A stretch of 64,000 bases of DNA from JABMOV01 sp964654545 (GCA_964654545.1 CAZZIU010000009.1:1-64000); one strand, 5' to 3'; shown: positions 1 to 9,952, numbered from the stretch's first letter. Made by a program: numbers and translations. The notes: generated by a model from the sequence alone, not told the origin.

Positions 1-17
1 TTCTCAATAGAATCAAA

Positions 18-827
18 TCAATCAAAATAGCGATTTGTTAGTCGTGATATTCTTTGAGTAACAAATACTTTTCCAATAAATTTATTTTTTAACTCAAAGA
101 ACCTGATGTCTCTTGAAAGATTCGAATTGCTGTTGATTCTATCAATTAGTTTTTTATTAAAATGAGAATATAATGCACGGTCTAGCTTGTTTATTTCATT
201 TAATGCCATGATTTCTGATTTATTAAAATTAGCTTTTACTGTCGGTTTTGATTTATTGGCTTTTGAATAATAGGGTGTCTTCCATTTTAACTTCTTTTTT
301 AATAATACGATTGATTTATTGAATTCATCCGTGATACCAATGAAAGAAAAATAAGTCTCAATATTTGAAAATGCTTTTTCCAGCAACCACTCTGGATTGG
401 TTCCATAATGAATCTTATCACCAGAAAAGTATTCACCAGCTAGTAGTCTGGTGTGCCCATTATTGAGCAGGATATTTCTTCCACTTTTAACATAATCCAA
501 AAATGAGTGTGTTCGATTATAATCGTAGTCGTGATGGTGCTCATGCTGTAAGGAATACCGGTATATGGACTGAATTCTTTTTACTGGATTTCTAAGAAAT
601 GTAATATATTGCGTATCACCGTCAATTAATTCATGAATTCCAAATGGAAAATGACCTTTGATAATGTCATATTCTTCAATATTATCAACCTTTTTGACCT
701 GATCAAATGCATTTTTAAAATGGGTTATTTCAAAAATCTTTTCATCGTCATACTGGGACTCAATTATGTCTCTCAAGGTTGTTCCACCCGTACGGGGGAT
801 GTGCAAAAATAAAGTGGTTTTGTTCAT
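18..827 (-). CDS. Sulfotransferase family protein (Sulfotransfer_2-like)
   Basis: A probable PAPS-dependent sulfotransferase of 269 residues. The 5'-phosphosulfate loop HIPRTGGTT lies at residues 9-17 and the 3'-phosphate segment FLRNPVKR at about 77-84. The HIPRTGG spelling is typical of the heparan-sulfate 2-O-sulfotransferase-like group rather than the SGTT group found in the next two genes. No signal peptide or membrane segment is seen, so it should act in the cytoplasm. It is transcribed away from the neighbouring polysaccharide genes. The acceptor cannot be read from sequence; a surface glycan is the natural guess from context. The family call is firm, the substrate is unknown. Confidence 0.82.
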   Translation of the reverse strand: MNKTTLFLHIPRTGGTTLRDIIESQYDDEKIFEITHFKNAFDQVKKVDNIEEYDIIKGHFPFGIHELIDGDTQYITFLRNPVKRIQSIYRYSLQHEHHHDYDYNRTHSFLDYVKSGRNILLNNGHTRLLAGEYFSGDKIHYGTNPEWLLEKAFSNIETYFSFIGITDEFNKSIVLLKKKLKWKTPYYSKANKSKPTVKANFNKSEIMALNEINKLDRALYSHFNKKLIDRINSNSNLSRDIRFFELKNKFIGKVFVTQRISRLTNRYFD

Positions 828-909
828 GATGGTTTTGGGGCTTTAAAATTTATCTAATATAGAAGCATTCTATGTGTTACCCCAAACGATATTTTACGGT
901 TGATCTTGA

Positions 910-1020
910 CCATCTAGTAAAAATCCAACCCTTGGTAGTGCGATTATAATTACGTCTGAATCTGCCAATAATTTCTCTAAATTTTACCCTGATTTCGAAT
1001 TGATACCACAAGGCGAATAA
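910..1020 (+). pseudogene. Possible C-terminal remnant of a lost membrane protein gene
   Basis: Between the two divergent sulfotransferase genes, 37 codons are open after a TGA at 907-909 and end at TAA 1018-1020. The reading (…GSAIIITSESANNFSKF…) is protein-like and resembles the short soluble tail of large glycosyltransferase membrane proteins. There is no start codon and the upstream frame is closed. It is best viewed as a possible leftover of a deleted gene in the polysaccharide cluster. Chance coding-like sequence is the alternative. The rest of 828-1047 shows nothing clear beyond being the divergent promoter region. Confidence 0.25.
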
Positions 1021-1047
1021 TTAATTTAAGACTTCAATAGATATGGT

Positions 1048-1800
1048 ATGGAACAGAATACATTCATTTTTATAGCCGGGCTACATAGAAGCGGAACAAC
1101 CATTTTAGGTGATACGATTAAGGAGCATCCGGATATCTCTGGTTTAGAAAACACCGGTGTTTCGATGAATGAAGGACAACTTGTTCAAACAGTTTACCCT
1201 GCTGCGAAGGAATTTGGTGGGCCAGGTAAATTTGGTTTTGCACCGGAAATGCATTTAACGGAATCCTCAGAATTAATTAGCGAAGAAAACAAAAGACAAT
1301 TGTTAAAGGATTGGGAACAGTATTGGGATTCAACAAAAAAAGTATTAGTAGAAAAATCTCCACCAAATCTGCTAAAAACCCGATTTCTTCAACGTATGTT
1401 TCCAAACTCAATTTTTGTTGTAATTAAACGGCATCCAATTGCTGTTACATTAGCAACGAAAAAAAGGTGGAAAAATTCATCGGTTGAAAAATTAATTCAA
1501 CACTGGATCCACTGTCATGAAATTTATACCAGGGATAAGGCTTATTTGAAAAATGTTATTGAATTTACATATAGCGAGTTAATCAGTTTTCCAAATGACT
1601 ATTTGAAGAACATATACGATTCTTGCGGCCTTGATTATTACGTGCCGGAAAATACTTTTTCAAAAGATATTAATAATAAATATTTTGTTTTATGGAAAAA
1701 ATGGATGAATAGACCATGGAATAAACAAGTGTACAAACGATTAATCGAGAACCATGAAACGGATGTAAACGAACACGGGTTTTCTCTAATTGATTATTAA
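1048..1800 (+). CDS. Sulfotransferase family protein
   Basis: A 250-residue probable PAPS-dependent sulfotransferase. The P-loop-like GLHRSGTT is at residues 11-18, EKSPPN at 102-107 (the conserved EK-P element of this group) and the 3'-phosphate-binding KRHP around 127-130. No membrane segment is visible. Its stop codon TAA overlaps the ATG of the following sulfotransferase (TAATG), so the two are almost certainly translated together. They share only the motif framework, so they are likely to sulfate different acceptors or positions. Family assignment is firm; the substrate is inferred only as a cell-surface glycan or lipid. Confidence 0.85.
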   Translation: MEQNTFIFIAGLHRSGTTILGDTIKEHPDISGLENTGVSMNEGQLVQTVYPAAKEFGGPGKFGFAPEMHLTESSELISEENKRQLLKDWEQYWDSTKKVLVEKSPPNLLKTRFLQRMFPNSIFVVIKRHPIAVTLATKKRWKNSSVEKLIQHWIHCHEIYTRDKAYLKNVIEFTYSELISFPNDYLKNIYDSCGLDYYVPENTFSKDINNKYFVLWKKWMNRPWNKQVYKRLIENHETDVNEHGFSLIDY

Positions 1801-2669
1801 TGTTAGAAATTAAATCTCGAATATTTATTGTTGGTTGTCCTAGATCAGGTACAACATTGTTACAAGGCTTGCTATCCTCTCATCCAAAAATAACATCTTT
1901 CAAAGAAAGTCACTTTTTTGACTATGGTATTAAAAGACCAAAAAACTCCGGCTTTTATTATTTGAACGCAAATGTAGAAACTCTTATTCATTCTTTTCTA
2001 GAGGAGAATGATATTGGATATGCTTTGAGAGATAAAATTCAAAAATCGGCGCCAAGCATTCCATACTTACCCGGTTCTGGTGTAAAAAAATGGACAGAAT
2101 ATTTTATAAGAATATTAGATTCAATTGCTCTTGAAAGAGGTAAGACAATATGGATTGAGAAAACACCTGATCATTTAAATCGAATCAAAATTATTGAGCG
2201 ATATTCCATAAACACGGCTTTTTTTCATATAGTAAGAGATGGACGTGATGTGGTTGCTTCATTGTATCGCGCATCCCAACAGTGGGGGAAAAACTATTCA
2301 GTAAAACAATGCATCAATTTTTGGAATAAGGCGATAAAAAAATCTTTAAATAATACAAACAATCCAAATCATCACTTTATTCATTATGATGATTTAATCG
2401 CTGATTATATGAATATAATCAATAATACTTTCGAATATTTTCAACTTTCTAAAATACCTGATATTGAAGCTGCTTATGGTAAAAATATTAATTCAGTAAT
2501 CGGTAAAAATGAATCATGGAAAGACCAAAACTACAGCGTGATTGAACATCAATCGAAGTTTGAATCAACCTTCAATAATGAGGAAAAGAGAAGTATCGAA
2601 TTAGCATTAGATTGGGAAGCATACAATAAGTTATTAACCTTTGCTAAATCAAATTCTATTTCATCTTGA
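1800..2669 (+). CDS. Sulfotransferase family protein
   Basis: A 289-residue sulfotransferase with GCPRSGTT at residues 12-19, EKTPDH at about 120-125 and the 3'-phosphate motif VRDGRD at 145-150. This is the classic Sulfotransfer_1/3 arrangement. It begins inside the stop codon of the preceding sulfotransferase gene, so the pair forms a translationally coupled unit. A glycosyltransferase gene follows after 118 bases that contain no recognisable gene. Three sulfotransferases within 2.7 kb next to glycan-export genes suggest a sulfated exopolysaccharide or glycolipid; this is inference from context. Confidence 0.87.
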   Translation: MLEIKSRIFIVGCPRSGTTLLQGLLSSHPKITSFKESHFFDYGIKRPKNSGFYYLNANVETLIHSFLEENDIGYALRDKIQKSAPSIPYLPGSGVKKWTEYFIRILDSIALERGKTIWIEKTPDHLNRIKIIERYSINTAFFHIVRDGRDVVASLYRASQQWGKNYSVKQCINFWNKAIKKSLNNTNNPNHHFIHYDDLIADYMNIINNTFEYFQLSKIPDIEAAYGKNINSVIGKNESWKDQNYSVIEHQSKFESTFNNEEKRSIELALDWEAYNKLLTFAKSNSISS

Positions 2670-2787
2670 TAAAATTCAGAGAGAACTTTTTTGCAATCCT
2701 ACCAAAATAACATTTATATTGAATTTGTAAAGTAATAATTATGTATAGCTTACTATTAATTGGATTTCAAGTCAGGGCTAAACTAGT

Positions 2788-4154
2788 TTGAAAATTCTTT
2801 TTATTTCACCCTATATCCCGAGTGAAACAAGTGGTCATGCTGGTGCCCAACTAATCTACAGAAATATAATTTCCTTGGCGACTTCGCATCAGGTAAGGCT
2901 CATTTGTTTTCTGGAATTCTCAGAGCTAGAACAGGAAAAAAAACTTCAGTCTCTGGGAATAAATCTAGATGTTGTTCATATTAAAAGAAATATATCTCGT
3001 CGTAGCATTTTAAGTCTGTTTACTCAAACTATCCCAATTCTTCGATTCATATTTTTGCGTGAACCTACTATGGTGGCAAAAAATTATAATTTGAGAATGA
3101 GTAGGCTTGTTAAAAAAGTAAAACGAAGTTTTAACCCAGATATAGTTCAAATAGAATACAATAATATGTACCACTATGCGAAACACTTCAATCAAAAGAA
3201 TACCATNNNNNNNNNNNNNNNNNNNNNNNNNNNNNNNNNNNNNNNNNNNNNNNNNNNNNNNNNNNNNNNNNNNNNNNNNNNNNNNNNNNNNNNNNNNNNN
3301 NNNNNNTAGAATACAATAATATGTACCACTATGCGAAACACTTCAATCAAAAGAATACCATCCTTCAAGAGCATGATGTGACCACAATTTTGAAGCGAAG
3401 ACTGTATGAAACCAACACAAAGTGGCTTGACCGACAATTAAATTATCTGGAATATCGGAAATGGAATTCAATTGAACCAAAAATTTTGCGCAAATTTCAT
3501 CAGGTTGTAACTCTGACTGAAGAAGATTTACATTTTACAAAAAGATGGATAAACATTCCTGAAATACGAGTTATTCCGCCTGCTGTATACACGGACATTG
3601 CTTCGCCAGTTACCAAAGAAAAAAATTGCATGGTTTTTGTAGGATCATTAAACCGTATCACAAATATTCAAGCTCTGGAATTAATCATCCAAGAGATATA
3701 TCCAAACGTCAAGGTGCATCATAAAAATGCAAAACTAAAGATCGCTGGTAAGTACCTGCCAAACCATTTAGCAAGATATATCAAAAATTACCCCAATATT
3801 GAATATCACGGATTCGTAGATGATATTGACACATTTATCGCATCGTCTTCACTATTTATTTCACCAATAATTTCTGGAGCCGGATTAAAGATGAAAACAA
3901 CCCATGCACTTGCCTGCGGTACACCGGTTTTGACAACTTCAATTGGTGCCGAAGGTATTAGCATATCAGAGGATGACGGGTTGTTTGTTGAGGATGATAT
4001 CGTGAAAATGACAGATAAATGTAATCAACTGTTAATGGATCACAACCTGGATCAGTATGGTCGAAGAGGCAAATCCCGCGTAGAGAAACTATATTCAATT
4101 AAAGTGATAAGAGAGAAATGGATCAATCTTTATAATGAAATTTCAAAGAATTAA
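2788..4154 (+). CDS. GT4-type glycosyltransferase, interrupted by an assembly gap
   Basis: A family 4-like glycosyltransferase with the GT-B fold: N-terminal FISPYIPSETSGHA and C-terminal SGAGLKMKTTHALACGTPV, which matches the nucleotide-sugar-binding region. The usual EX7E acidic pair is not conserved; His stands where the second Glu is expected. A run of 100 Ns (3207-3306) cuts the gene, but the 55 bases before the gap are repeated exactly after it. Joining the two copies restores one frame of 403 residues, a normal family length. The gene is therefore probably intact and the gap false. The start is TTG at 2788. It likely adds a sugar to the polysaccharide exported by the next gene product. 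Confidence 0.85.
3152..3206 (+). repeat. 55-bp direct repeat, left copy at gap edge
   Basis: These 55 bases are identical to 3307-3361 on the other side of the N gap. Both copies encode the same MYHYAKHF stretch of the glycosyltransferase in the same frame. This is the signature of two contigs that end in the same k-mer rather than a biological repeat. Confidence 0.95.
3207..3306. other. Assembly gap of 100 Ns
   Basis: Exactly 100 ambiguous bases, the conventional placeholder for a scaffold gap of unknown size. The flanking 55-base identity indicates that the true gap length is negative, meaning the contigs overlap. Confidence 0.99.
3307..3361 (+). repeat. 55-bp direct repeat, right copy at gap edge
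   Basis: Exact second copy of 3152-3206. Collapsing the two copies and the Ns removes 155 bases and keeps the glycosyltransferase frame open across the junction. Confidence 0.95.
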
Positions 4155-4194
4155 TTCTACAAAAATATTTAAGCAACCGTAATTGTCATAGAGT

Positions 4195-5691
4195 ATGAAC
4201 TCTTCCTCTAAAATTGCCAAAGAAGCCACAATTTCCATTGCCGGGATGACATTTGGTCAATCAATGCGATATGTGTTTACCGCATTGCTTGCAAGAATGT
4301 TGGGTGCCGAATACCTGGGTATTTATTCGATTGCAAACTCCATAACCAGAATCATTGAAGTGTTTGCAAAAGCAGGCCTTGATACGGGTATTATGCGTTT
4401 TGTCAGCATCCGAAATATAGATACGGAAAAGGGAGAAATTAAAAATGTAATACAATCAGCTATTAAGATGAGTATGGGATTTTCCATCGTGCTTTTTATA
4501 CTCCAGATTGCATTGGCTGGTTTTATTGTACGTACATTTTATCATGGAAACACCACCCTCACTTCAGTCCTGATATTATTTGCATTTAGTCTCCCATTCT
4601 CAACATTTGTACTGGTTTCAGGTTCGGCAACACAGGGATTTAAACTCATGAAATATAAAGTGTTTGTCGCTCAAATGTTGGTACCCGTACTCTTGGTGAT
4701 TTCCATGATCCTAAGCTATTATTTTTTGGACAAATCCCTCATTATAACCGTTCCAATTATTCTTTCATCATTTATTGGATCCATAGTACTATATTATTTT
4801 TTAAAAAAATTAGCACAGGTTAACCTCGCGGATATTCTCGCGTCCAAAACTGACTTTAACTTGCTAAGATTTTCTATACCACTGCTGTTTGTTACTATCC
4901 TTGGCACTTTAGTGCATTGGACAGACATTCTCATGATTGGTTATTTCATGGATGAGAAATCTGTCGGTTTGTATCTACCTGCCGTTAGAACCTCAGGCTT
5001 AATACGTTCGGTAATGTTGGCTTTTATAGGCATATTTTCACCCATGTTTTCCGAACTTTTCGGAAAGTCAGATATTGTTGGAATGAAAAATATGTACAAA
5101 TTGGTTGTTCGATGGATACTGTCATTAGCAATTCCTATTTCGATTGTATTTTTTGTTTATGCGAAGAAAGTAATGCTGATATTTGGCGGTCAATTCATTG
5201 AAGGGTCTGATGTTCTTATCATTTTAACATCTGCAATATTGGTTCGATCTTTACTTGGTCCAGGTGGAACTGTCCTAACAATGAGTGGTCATACAAACAT
5301 TAATCTAATTAACGCATTAATCGTTACCAGTCTGAATATAGTTCTGAACATTATTCTTATCCCCATCTATGGAATAAATGGAGCTGCCATTGCTACGTTT
5401 ACCTCTACATTGATTATCGGAATAATTCGCCTGGTAGAAACACAAATGATAGTTCATTTAAATCCTTTTGGCTTAAAACTGTTAAAACCAATCATCGCCG
5501 GTATTGGTGCAGCTATGGTAGGGATAGCAATCAAACCATTTCTCTTGCCGATCCATACAATCCTGACTTTATTGATTGCCGCATCGGTAATTTTCCTTAC
5601 TTTTATCTTTATTCTCTGGATCGTAAGGTTCGATGATGATGATAAATCGATTATCGCAGGATTGTTAATGATAAAAAACAAAAACAAATAA
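4195..5691 (+). CDS. Polysaccharide flippase (Wzx/MATE-like, MVF family)
   Basis: A 498-residue, very hydrophobic protein with about 12-14 predicted membrane helices. The N-terminal SIAGMTFGQSMRYVFTALLARMLGAEYLG is a typical start of the oligosaccharide flippase / polysaccharide biosynthesis C family, and the GINGAAIATFTST stretch near residue 400 is characteristic of the C-terminal half. Such proteins move lipid-linked oligosaccharide units across the inner membrane. It sits just after the glycosyltransferase and four bases before the YfhO-like gene, consistent with one glycan assembly and export unit. Family call strong; cargo unknown. Confidence 0.88.
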   Translation: MNSSSKIAKEATISIAGMTFGQSMRYVFTALLARMLGAEYLGIYSIANSITRIIEVFAKAGLDTGIMRFVSIRNIDTEKGEIKNVIQSAIKMSMGFSIVLFILQIALAGFIVRTFYHGNTTLTSVLILFAFSLPFSTFVLVSGSATQGFKLMKYKVFVAQMLVPVLLVISMILSYYFLDKSLIITVPIILSSFIGSIVLYYFLKKLAQVNLADILASKTDFNLLRFSIPLLFVTILGTLVHWTDILMIGYFMDEKSVGLYLPAVRTSGLIRSVMLAFIGIFSPMFSELFGKSDIVGMKNMYKLVVRWILSLAIPISIVFFVYAKKVMLIFGGQFIEGSDVLIILTSAILVRSLLGPGGTVLTMSGHTNINLINALIVTSLNIVLNIILIPIYGINGAAIATFTSTLIIGIIRLVETQMIVHLNPFGLKLLKPIIAGIGAAMVGIAIKPFLLPIHTILTLLIAASVIFLTFIFILWIVRFDDDDKSIIAGLLMIKNKNK

Positions 5692-5695
5692 ACTT

Positions 5696-8059
5696 ATGAA
5701 TATTCAATCATTCCTAAAAAGCAATTACACGAAGGCAGTACTTATTTTTGTACTTTTGATATGTATCTTTTATTACCCCATAATATTTGGTGGGAAAGCA
5801 TTCGGATCCCCAGACACGTTAACACCTAAATCAGCCGGGATTGCCTTAAACAAGTCATGGGAAGAAACAGGTGAGTTTCCATTGTGGCAACCATGGATAT
5901 TTTCAGGTATGCCCACTGTGGAAGCCTTTTCGTTTGTTAGTGTGTTGTATTTCCCTTCGTATATATTTAAAGTTTTGTTTATAAGTGGGATAACCTCACA
6001 GCTTTTTCATTTTCTTTTTGCCGCAATCGGTTGTTACCTCCTGATGCTGTATTTGACAAAAAATCACTGGCTAGGAATATTTAGCGGTGCTTCCTTTATG
6101 CTGATGCCTTACATGACCACAATGATTGTATTTGGTCACGGCAGCCAAATGATGACCGCTGCATATATTCCGTGGATAGTTTTATTTACACTAAAATTAA
6201 TTAAACACCCATCCCTATTGAATGTTGGCATTTTGGCTATATTAATGGGATTTCAATTGCAAAGAGCCCATGTCCAAATTGCATACTACACATGGCTGTT
6301 AGTTGGAGCATACGTTGTATGGTTTTTGATCAGTGAACTAATCAATAAAAAATCTTTTAATTCCATACTTAAACCCATCGGTTTTTTTGGAATATCTGCG
6401 GTACTTGCACTAGGATTAGCCATGATTGTGTTTTACCCCTCATTTTCTTATGCTGATTTCTCAGTTAGGGGAGCTGGTACAGGGGGCGGGGCCGCCTATA
6501 ATTATGCCACTGGATGGTCTTTTCACCCAAAAGAAATCCTAACTTTTTTTATCCCTTCCGCCTATGGATTTGGTGGGATTACATACTGGGGTCATATGCC
6601 ATTTACAGATTATCCAAATTACATGGGTATACTAATCTTATTGCTGGCAATCTTAGGCGCAATAAAAAATCGAAATTCTATGACCAACTTCCTTGTTGCA
6701 TCTTCGCTATTGGCACTGTTCATATCTTTTGGTAAACATTTTAGCTTTTTCTATGACCTGTTCTTTAACTATTTCCCTTATTTCAACAAATTTCGCGTTC
6801 CATCAATGATATTAATTCTGGTACAATTTAATACAACAATCCTTGCTGCATTAGGTTTGCAAAAATTAATAGATGATAATTCATTTATCACAAAATACAG
6901 GAATTATATCTTCGGAACCCTTGTATTTATCGCATTGGTGTTGCTGTTTGGTGATGGCATGATCCGCTCCAGCCTATCAAACTCATTTACGGCTCCTCGG
7001 GTTCAAGATCAAAGGACAGCATCCTATATACAAAACCTTCGTCAGGACATGTGGTTAAAAGATGCATGGATAAGTTTGTTTTTTGTGGCCTCCTTTTGTA
7101 TTGGATGTTGGGCTACCACAAAACAAATCATCACCAATAAAATATTTTTTTATTTGACCATTGCATTGGTTATTGTGGATATTGGAATTGTAAATCTTAA
7201 AATAATTGATCCTGAAAAAAATTCTGGAAGAAACTCACAATTGATTTCAGATAAAATGGTTGACAGGGTTTTTGAGAAGGATAATGTTGTCAGTTTTTTA
7301 ATACAAGATCACGAAAAACCATTCCGAATTTATCCGTTAGGCCAATGGTTCACAGATTCCAGGTTCCGTGCTTTCCATTTAGAATCTGTTGGTGGTTATC
7401 ATCCTGCAAAATTGAATAATTACAACACATTTTTAAGCCATACCAACAATGCCGGTTCGCTCCCTTTGATTCGAATGCTTAATGTTCGATATTTGATAAG
7501 TCCGCAGCGGGTAAATCTTTTGGGTGCTCGTTTTGTTCATCAGGGAAAACTGGGTGGTAGTTCAGGGTTTTCTGATTGTTTTATCTACCAGATCGACGAT
7601 GCTTTGCCCCGTGCCTGGTTTGTGTCTAAAGTGGCATCTTTGGTCGACGAAAATGCATTGTGGCAGAATTTAACAAGTGGCACGTTTCATCCCACCGAAG
7701 TCGGATATGCCATCAATGAACCTGAGTTGAATCATGAATACCAAGGGGGAGAAATACTTGAATCCAATTATCAAACAAATGATATAAAAATAAAACTTAA
7801 AACAGAAGATCAGGCATTCCTGATTGTTAGTGAAATTCACTATCCACTGCGATGGAAAGCATTTCTCGACGATACGCCAATCGCAACGCATGAAATAAAT
7901 GGAATCTTGCGTGGATTTGAAATTCCACCCGGTGAGCATACATTATCCATTCATTATGACCGATCTGCATTTTATACTGGTATTTTCATTTCAATTATGT
8001 CATTCTTGGCTTCTGTTGGTCTGGTAATAGCTGGCTTCAAATTCTCAAATAAGAAATGA
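5696..8059 (+). CDS. YfhO-family membrane protein
   Basis: A 787-residue integral membrane protein with at least 11 hydrophobic segments, a large extracytoplasmic domain in the last 250 residues and a final membrane helix (FISIMSFLASVGLVIAGF). Length and layout match the YfhO family, whose members resemble GT-C glycosyltransferases and take part in glycosylating cell-envelope polymers. The segment PWIFSGMPTVEAFSF near residue 65 is typical of the first periplasmic loop that bears catalytic-type residues in these enzymes. It overlaps the downstream kinase gene by four bases (ATGA). The donor and acceptor cannot be told from sequence. Confidence 0.8.
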   Translation: MNIQSFLKSNYTKAVLIFVLLICIFYYPIIFGGKAFGSPDTLTPKSAGIALNKSWEETGEFPLWQPWIFSGMPTVEAFSFVSVLYFPSYIFKVLFISGITSQLFHFLFAAIGCYLLMLYLTKNHWLGIFSGASFMLMPYMTTMIVFGHGSQMMTAAYIPWIVLFTLKLIKHPSLLNVGILAILMGFQLQRAHVQIAYYTWLLVGAYVVWFLISELINKKSFNSILKPIGFFGISAVLALGLAMIVFYPSFSYADFSVRGAGTGGGAAYNYATGWSFHPKEILTFFIPSAYGFGGITYWGHMPFTDYPNYMGILILLLAILGAIKNRNSMTNFLVASSLLALFISFGKHFSFFYDLFFNYFPYFNKFRVPSMILILVQFNTTILAALGLQKLIDDNSFITKYRNYIFGTLVFIALVLLFGDGMIRSSLSNSFTAPRVQDQRTASYIQNLRQDMWLKDAWISLFFVASFCIGCWATTKQIITNKIFFYLTIALVIVDIGIVNLKIIDPEKNSGRNSQLISDKMVDRVFEKDNVVSFLIQDHEKPFRIYPLGQWFTDSRFRAFHLESVGGYHPAKLNNYNTFLSHTNNAGSLPLIRMLNVRYLISPQRVNLLGARFVHQGKLGGSSGFSDCFIYQIDDALPRAWFVSKVASLVDENALWQNLTSGTFHPTEVGYAINEPELNHEYQGGEILESNYQTNDIKIKLKTEDQAFLIVSEIHYPLRWKAFLDDTPIATHEINGILRGFEIPPGEHTLSIHYDRSAFYTGIFISIMSFLASVGLVIAGFKFSNKK

Positions 8060-9237
8060 ATCTTTACTCCCAATCCTCCAACATAAAAACCGGTTTATTC
8101 TTGATTGGTGTTGCAATGATTATTGCTCTTTTAGCACTATCACAAAAAACAGTAAATGAGCTGCGGGATGACCACCGTGAAATAGTACATTTATATTCGG
8201 AACTGATTGCATCGGCGGCATCACAGAGTGATGAAAATCTGGATTTTATTTTTGAGAATATTATTAAAAAAGTACAGTTTCCTCTGATTCAGTCGGACAG
8301 TGAAAACATTCCACGATTTTATCGAAATCTACCGGAACAGAATGTATCTCAGGAAGACCTGATTGATTATATGCGGACCATGGATTACCAGAATCGACCC
8401 ATACCATTGGTTTACCGCGATGGAGAGACTGAACTGGTTTTTGGTTACCTACATTATAGTGATAGTCAATTAATCCAACGATTAAAATGGCTCCCGTATA
8501 TTGAAATAGGAGTTGTCACTTTATTTATTCTCATGGGTTTTGCCGGTTTCACAATGATTCGGAACAGTGAAAGGGATCATATTTGGGTTGGAATGGCACG
8601 TGAAACCGCTCATCAACTGGGGACACCTGTGTCTGCATTAATGGGTTGGTTGGATTGGTTAAAAGAAAATCCAAATAAGACGGAAAATATCCTTGAGGAA
8701 ATGGAAGCGGACGTTCAGCGTCTGGATCAAATAGGTGAACGGTTTAGCAAAATGGGATCGACACCGGACCGAAAACCGATAGCTATTTCAGATATTGTGG
8801 CCAATGTAGTGTCGTATCTGGAAAAACGATTACCATCATTTGGGAAAAAAGTAGAAATCATTAATAATACAAAAGCCAATGCTATTATTAAGGGAAATGA
8901 AGTTCTCCTTTCGTGGGCTTTGGAAAATATTATCCGGAATGGAATCGATGCAATTGACAAAGAAGAAGGAATCGTGGATATTGAATCATCAGAAGATTCA
9001 CAAAATATCTTTATTTATATTACTGACAACGGAAAAGGTGTGAATAGAAAGGACAGAAAAAATATCTTTCGTCCCGGTTTCACATCCAAAGAAAAGGGTT
9101 GGGGTCTTGGTTTATCACTCACACAACGTATTATTAAAGAAATACATGCCGGTGATATTTCTGTTCACGAATCGGTGCCTGGGGAAGGAACTACCATCTT
9201 GGTCAAGATTCCAAAACAGTCCACTTCTTTGAAATAA
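8056..9237 (+). CDS. Orphan sensor histidine kinase
   Basis: A 393-residue sensor kinase with two membrane helices (about residues 12-30 and 150-168) enclosing a small periplasmic domain. The dimerisation helix has H186 in ETAHQLGTPVSALMGW, followed by an HATPase domain with the N box (LENIIRNGIDAI), G1 (DNGKGV) and G2 (GWGLGLSL). The HQLGTP form of the H box marks a subgroup common in Bacteroidota and relatives. Its first four bases overlap the YfhO-like gene. No response regulator lies nearby, so the partner must be encoded elsewhere. The 3' end runs 35 bases into the convergent glycosylase gene. Confidence 0.88.
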   Translation: MNLYSQSSNIKTGLFLIGVAMIIALLALSQKTVNELRDDHREIVHLYSELIASAASQSDENLDFIFENIIKKVQFPLIQSDSENIPRFYRNLPEQNVSQEDLIDYMRTMDYQNRPIPLVYRDGETELVFGYLHYSDSQLIQRLKWLPYIEIGVVTLFILMGFAGFTMIRNSERDHIWVGMARETAHQLGTPVSALMGWLDWLKENPNKTENILEEMEADVQRLDQIGERFSKMGSTPDRKPIAISDIVANVVSYLEKRLPSFGKKVEIINNTKANAIIKGNEVLLSWALENIIRNGIDAIDKEEGIVDIESSEDSQNIFIYITDNGKGVNRKDRKNIFRPGFTSKEKGWGLGLSLTQRIIKEIHAGDISVHESVPGEGTTILVKIPKQSTSLK

Positions 9238-9859
9238 ATGGAGGTGGTTTATTCATCGTCAATGGATTTTTCGTGCATAAAGTGACAAACTTTTTATCGA
9301 TAAATCTCTGCATTAAATGATCATCTCGGCCTGACGGTATTCCCAACCGTGTCGTCTGAATGTAATGTTTAACCACATACTTACTTTTATCGATGTAAAA
9401 AGCATCTGGATGAAATTGTTGTTTATTCCATTCATGAACACGCAATCCCAGGGATTTGCATAACAATGTTTGACCGGAGCACAGCTTCTCTTGAATTCTA
9501 TATTCACCCGAATTCTTCGGATTATTTTTTTGCATCAATTGGATTGATCGGGGGTGCAATAATATGGGTATTGCAGATTTGATTAGTACAGCATTACCAT
9601 CACCTCTACAACTAATGTTTAATGAGTCACCACCTCTCGCGAAGTACATGTAAATTGTTCCAGAAGGCATAAATAAGGCTTCCCGGCTGGGGCTTTTTCC
9701 CAGCCAGGCATGACTACCTCTGTCATGGTAATAATATGATTCCGTTTCAATTATCTGAGCAATTAACCAAACGCCGTCAATCAAATGAAAAATGTGTTTC
9801 CCCAAGAGATCAATTGCAACGTGATTGGCATCGCGATTAAAGAATGATTTTTGCAGCAT
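9203..9859 (-). CDS. DNA-3-methyladenine glycosylase (AAG/MPG family)
   Basis: A 218-residue alkyl-purine DNA glycosylase that starts base excision repair by removing 3-methyladenine and related lesions. Diagnostic features are VAIDLLGK near the N-terminus, the catalytic-region ETESYYYHDRGSHAWLGKSPSRE with its base-activating Glu, and YFARGGDSLNISC, the equivalent of the YGMYFCMNV-type strand, here with an unusual insertion-like spelling. Length is normal for bacterial members. The gene is convergent with the histidine kinase and overlaps its last 35 bases, and is divergent from yajC. Confidence 0.88.
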   Translation of the reverse strand: MLQKSFFNRDANHVAIDLLGKHIFHLIDGVWLIAQIIETESYYYHDRGSHAWLGKSPSREALFMPSGTIYMYFARGGDSLNISCRGDGNAVLIKSAIPILLHPRSIQLMQKNNPKNSGEYRIQEKLCSGQTLLCKSLGLRVHEWNKQQFHPDAFYIDKSKYVVKHYIQTTRLGIPSGRDDHLMQRFIDKKFVTLCTKNPLTMNKPPPFISKKWTVLES

Positions 9860-9892
9860 TTTTTAAATAAAATGAATTGTTTCGAGAACGGC

Positions 9893-9923
9893 TTACCTTG
9901 TGATTCCACGAGGGGTAAGGTAA
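9893..9923. promoter_or_regulatory. Inverted repeat between glycosylase gene and yajC
   Basis: TTACCTT at 9893-9899 pairs with AAGGTAA at 9917-9923 around a 17-base spacer. It lies in the 93-base divergent intergenic region. It could be an operator or a short leader hairpin for yajC. No bound factor can be named. Confidence 0.3.
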
Positions 9924-9952
9924 TTTCCCACCTGAATATTAAGGAGTAAATA

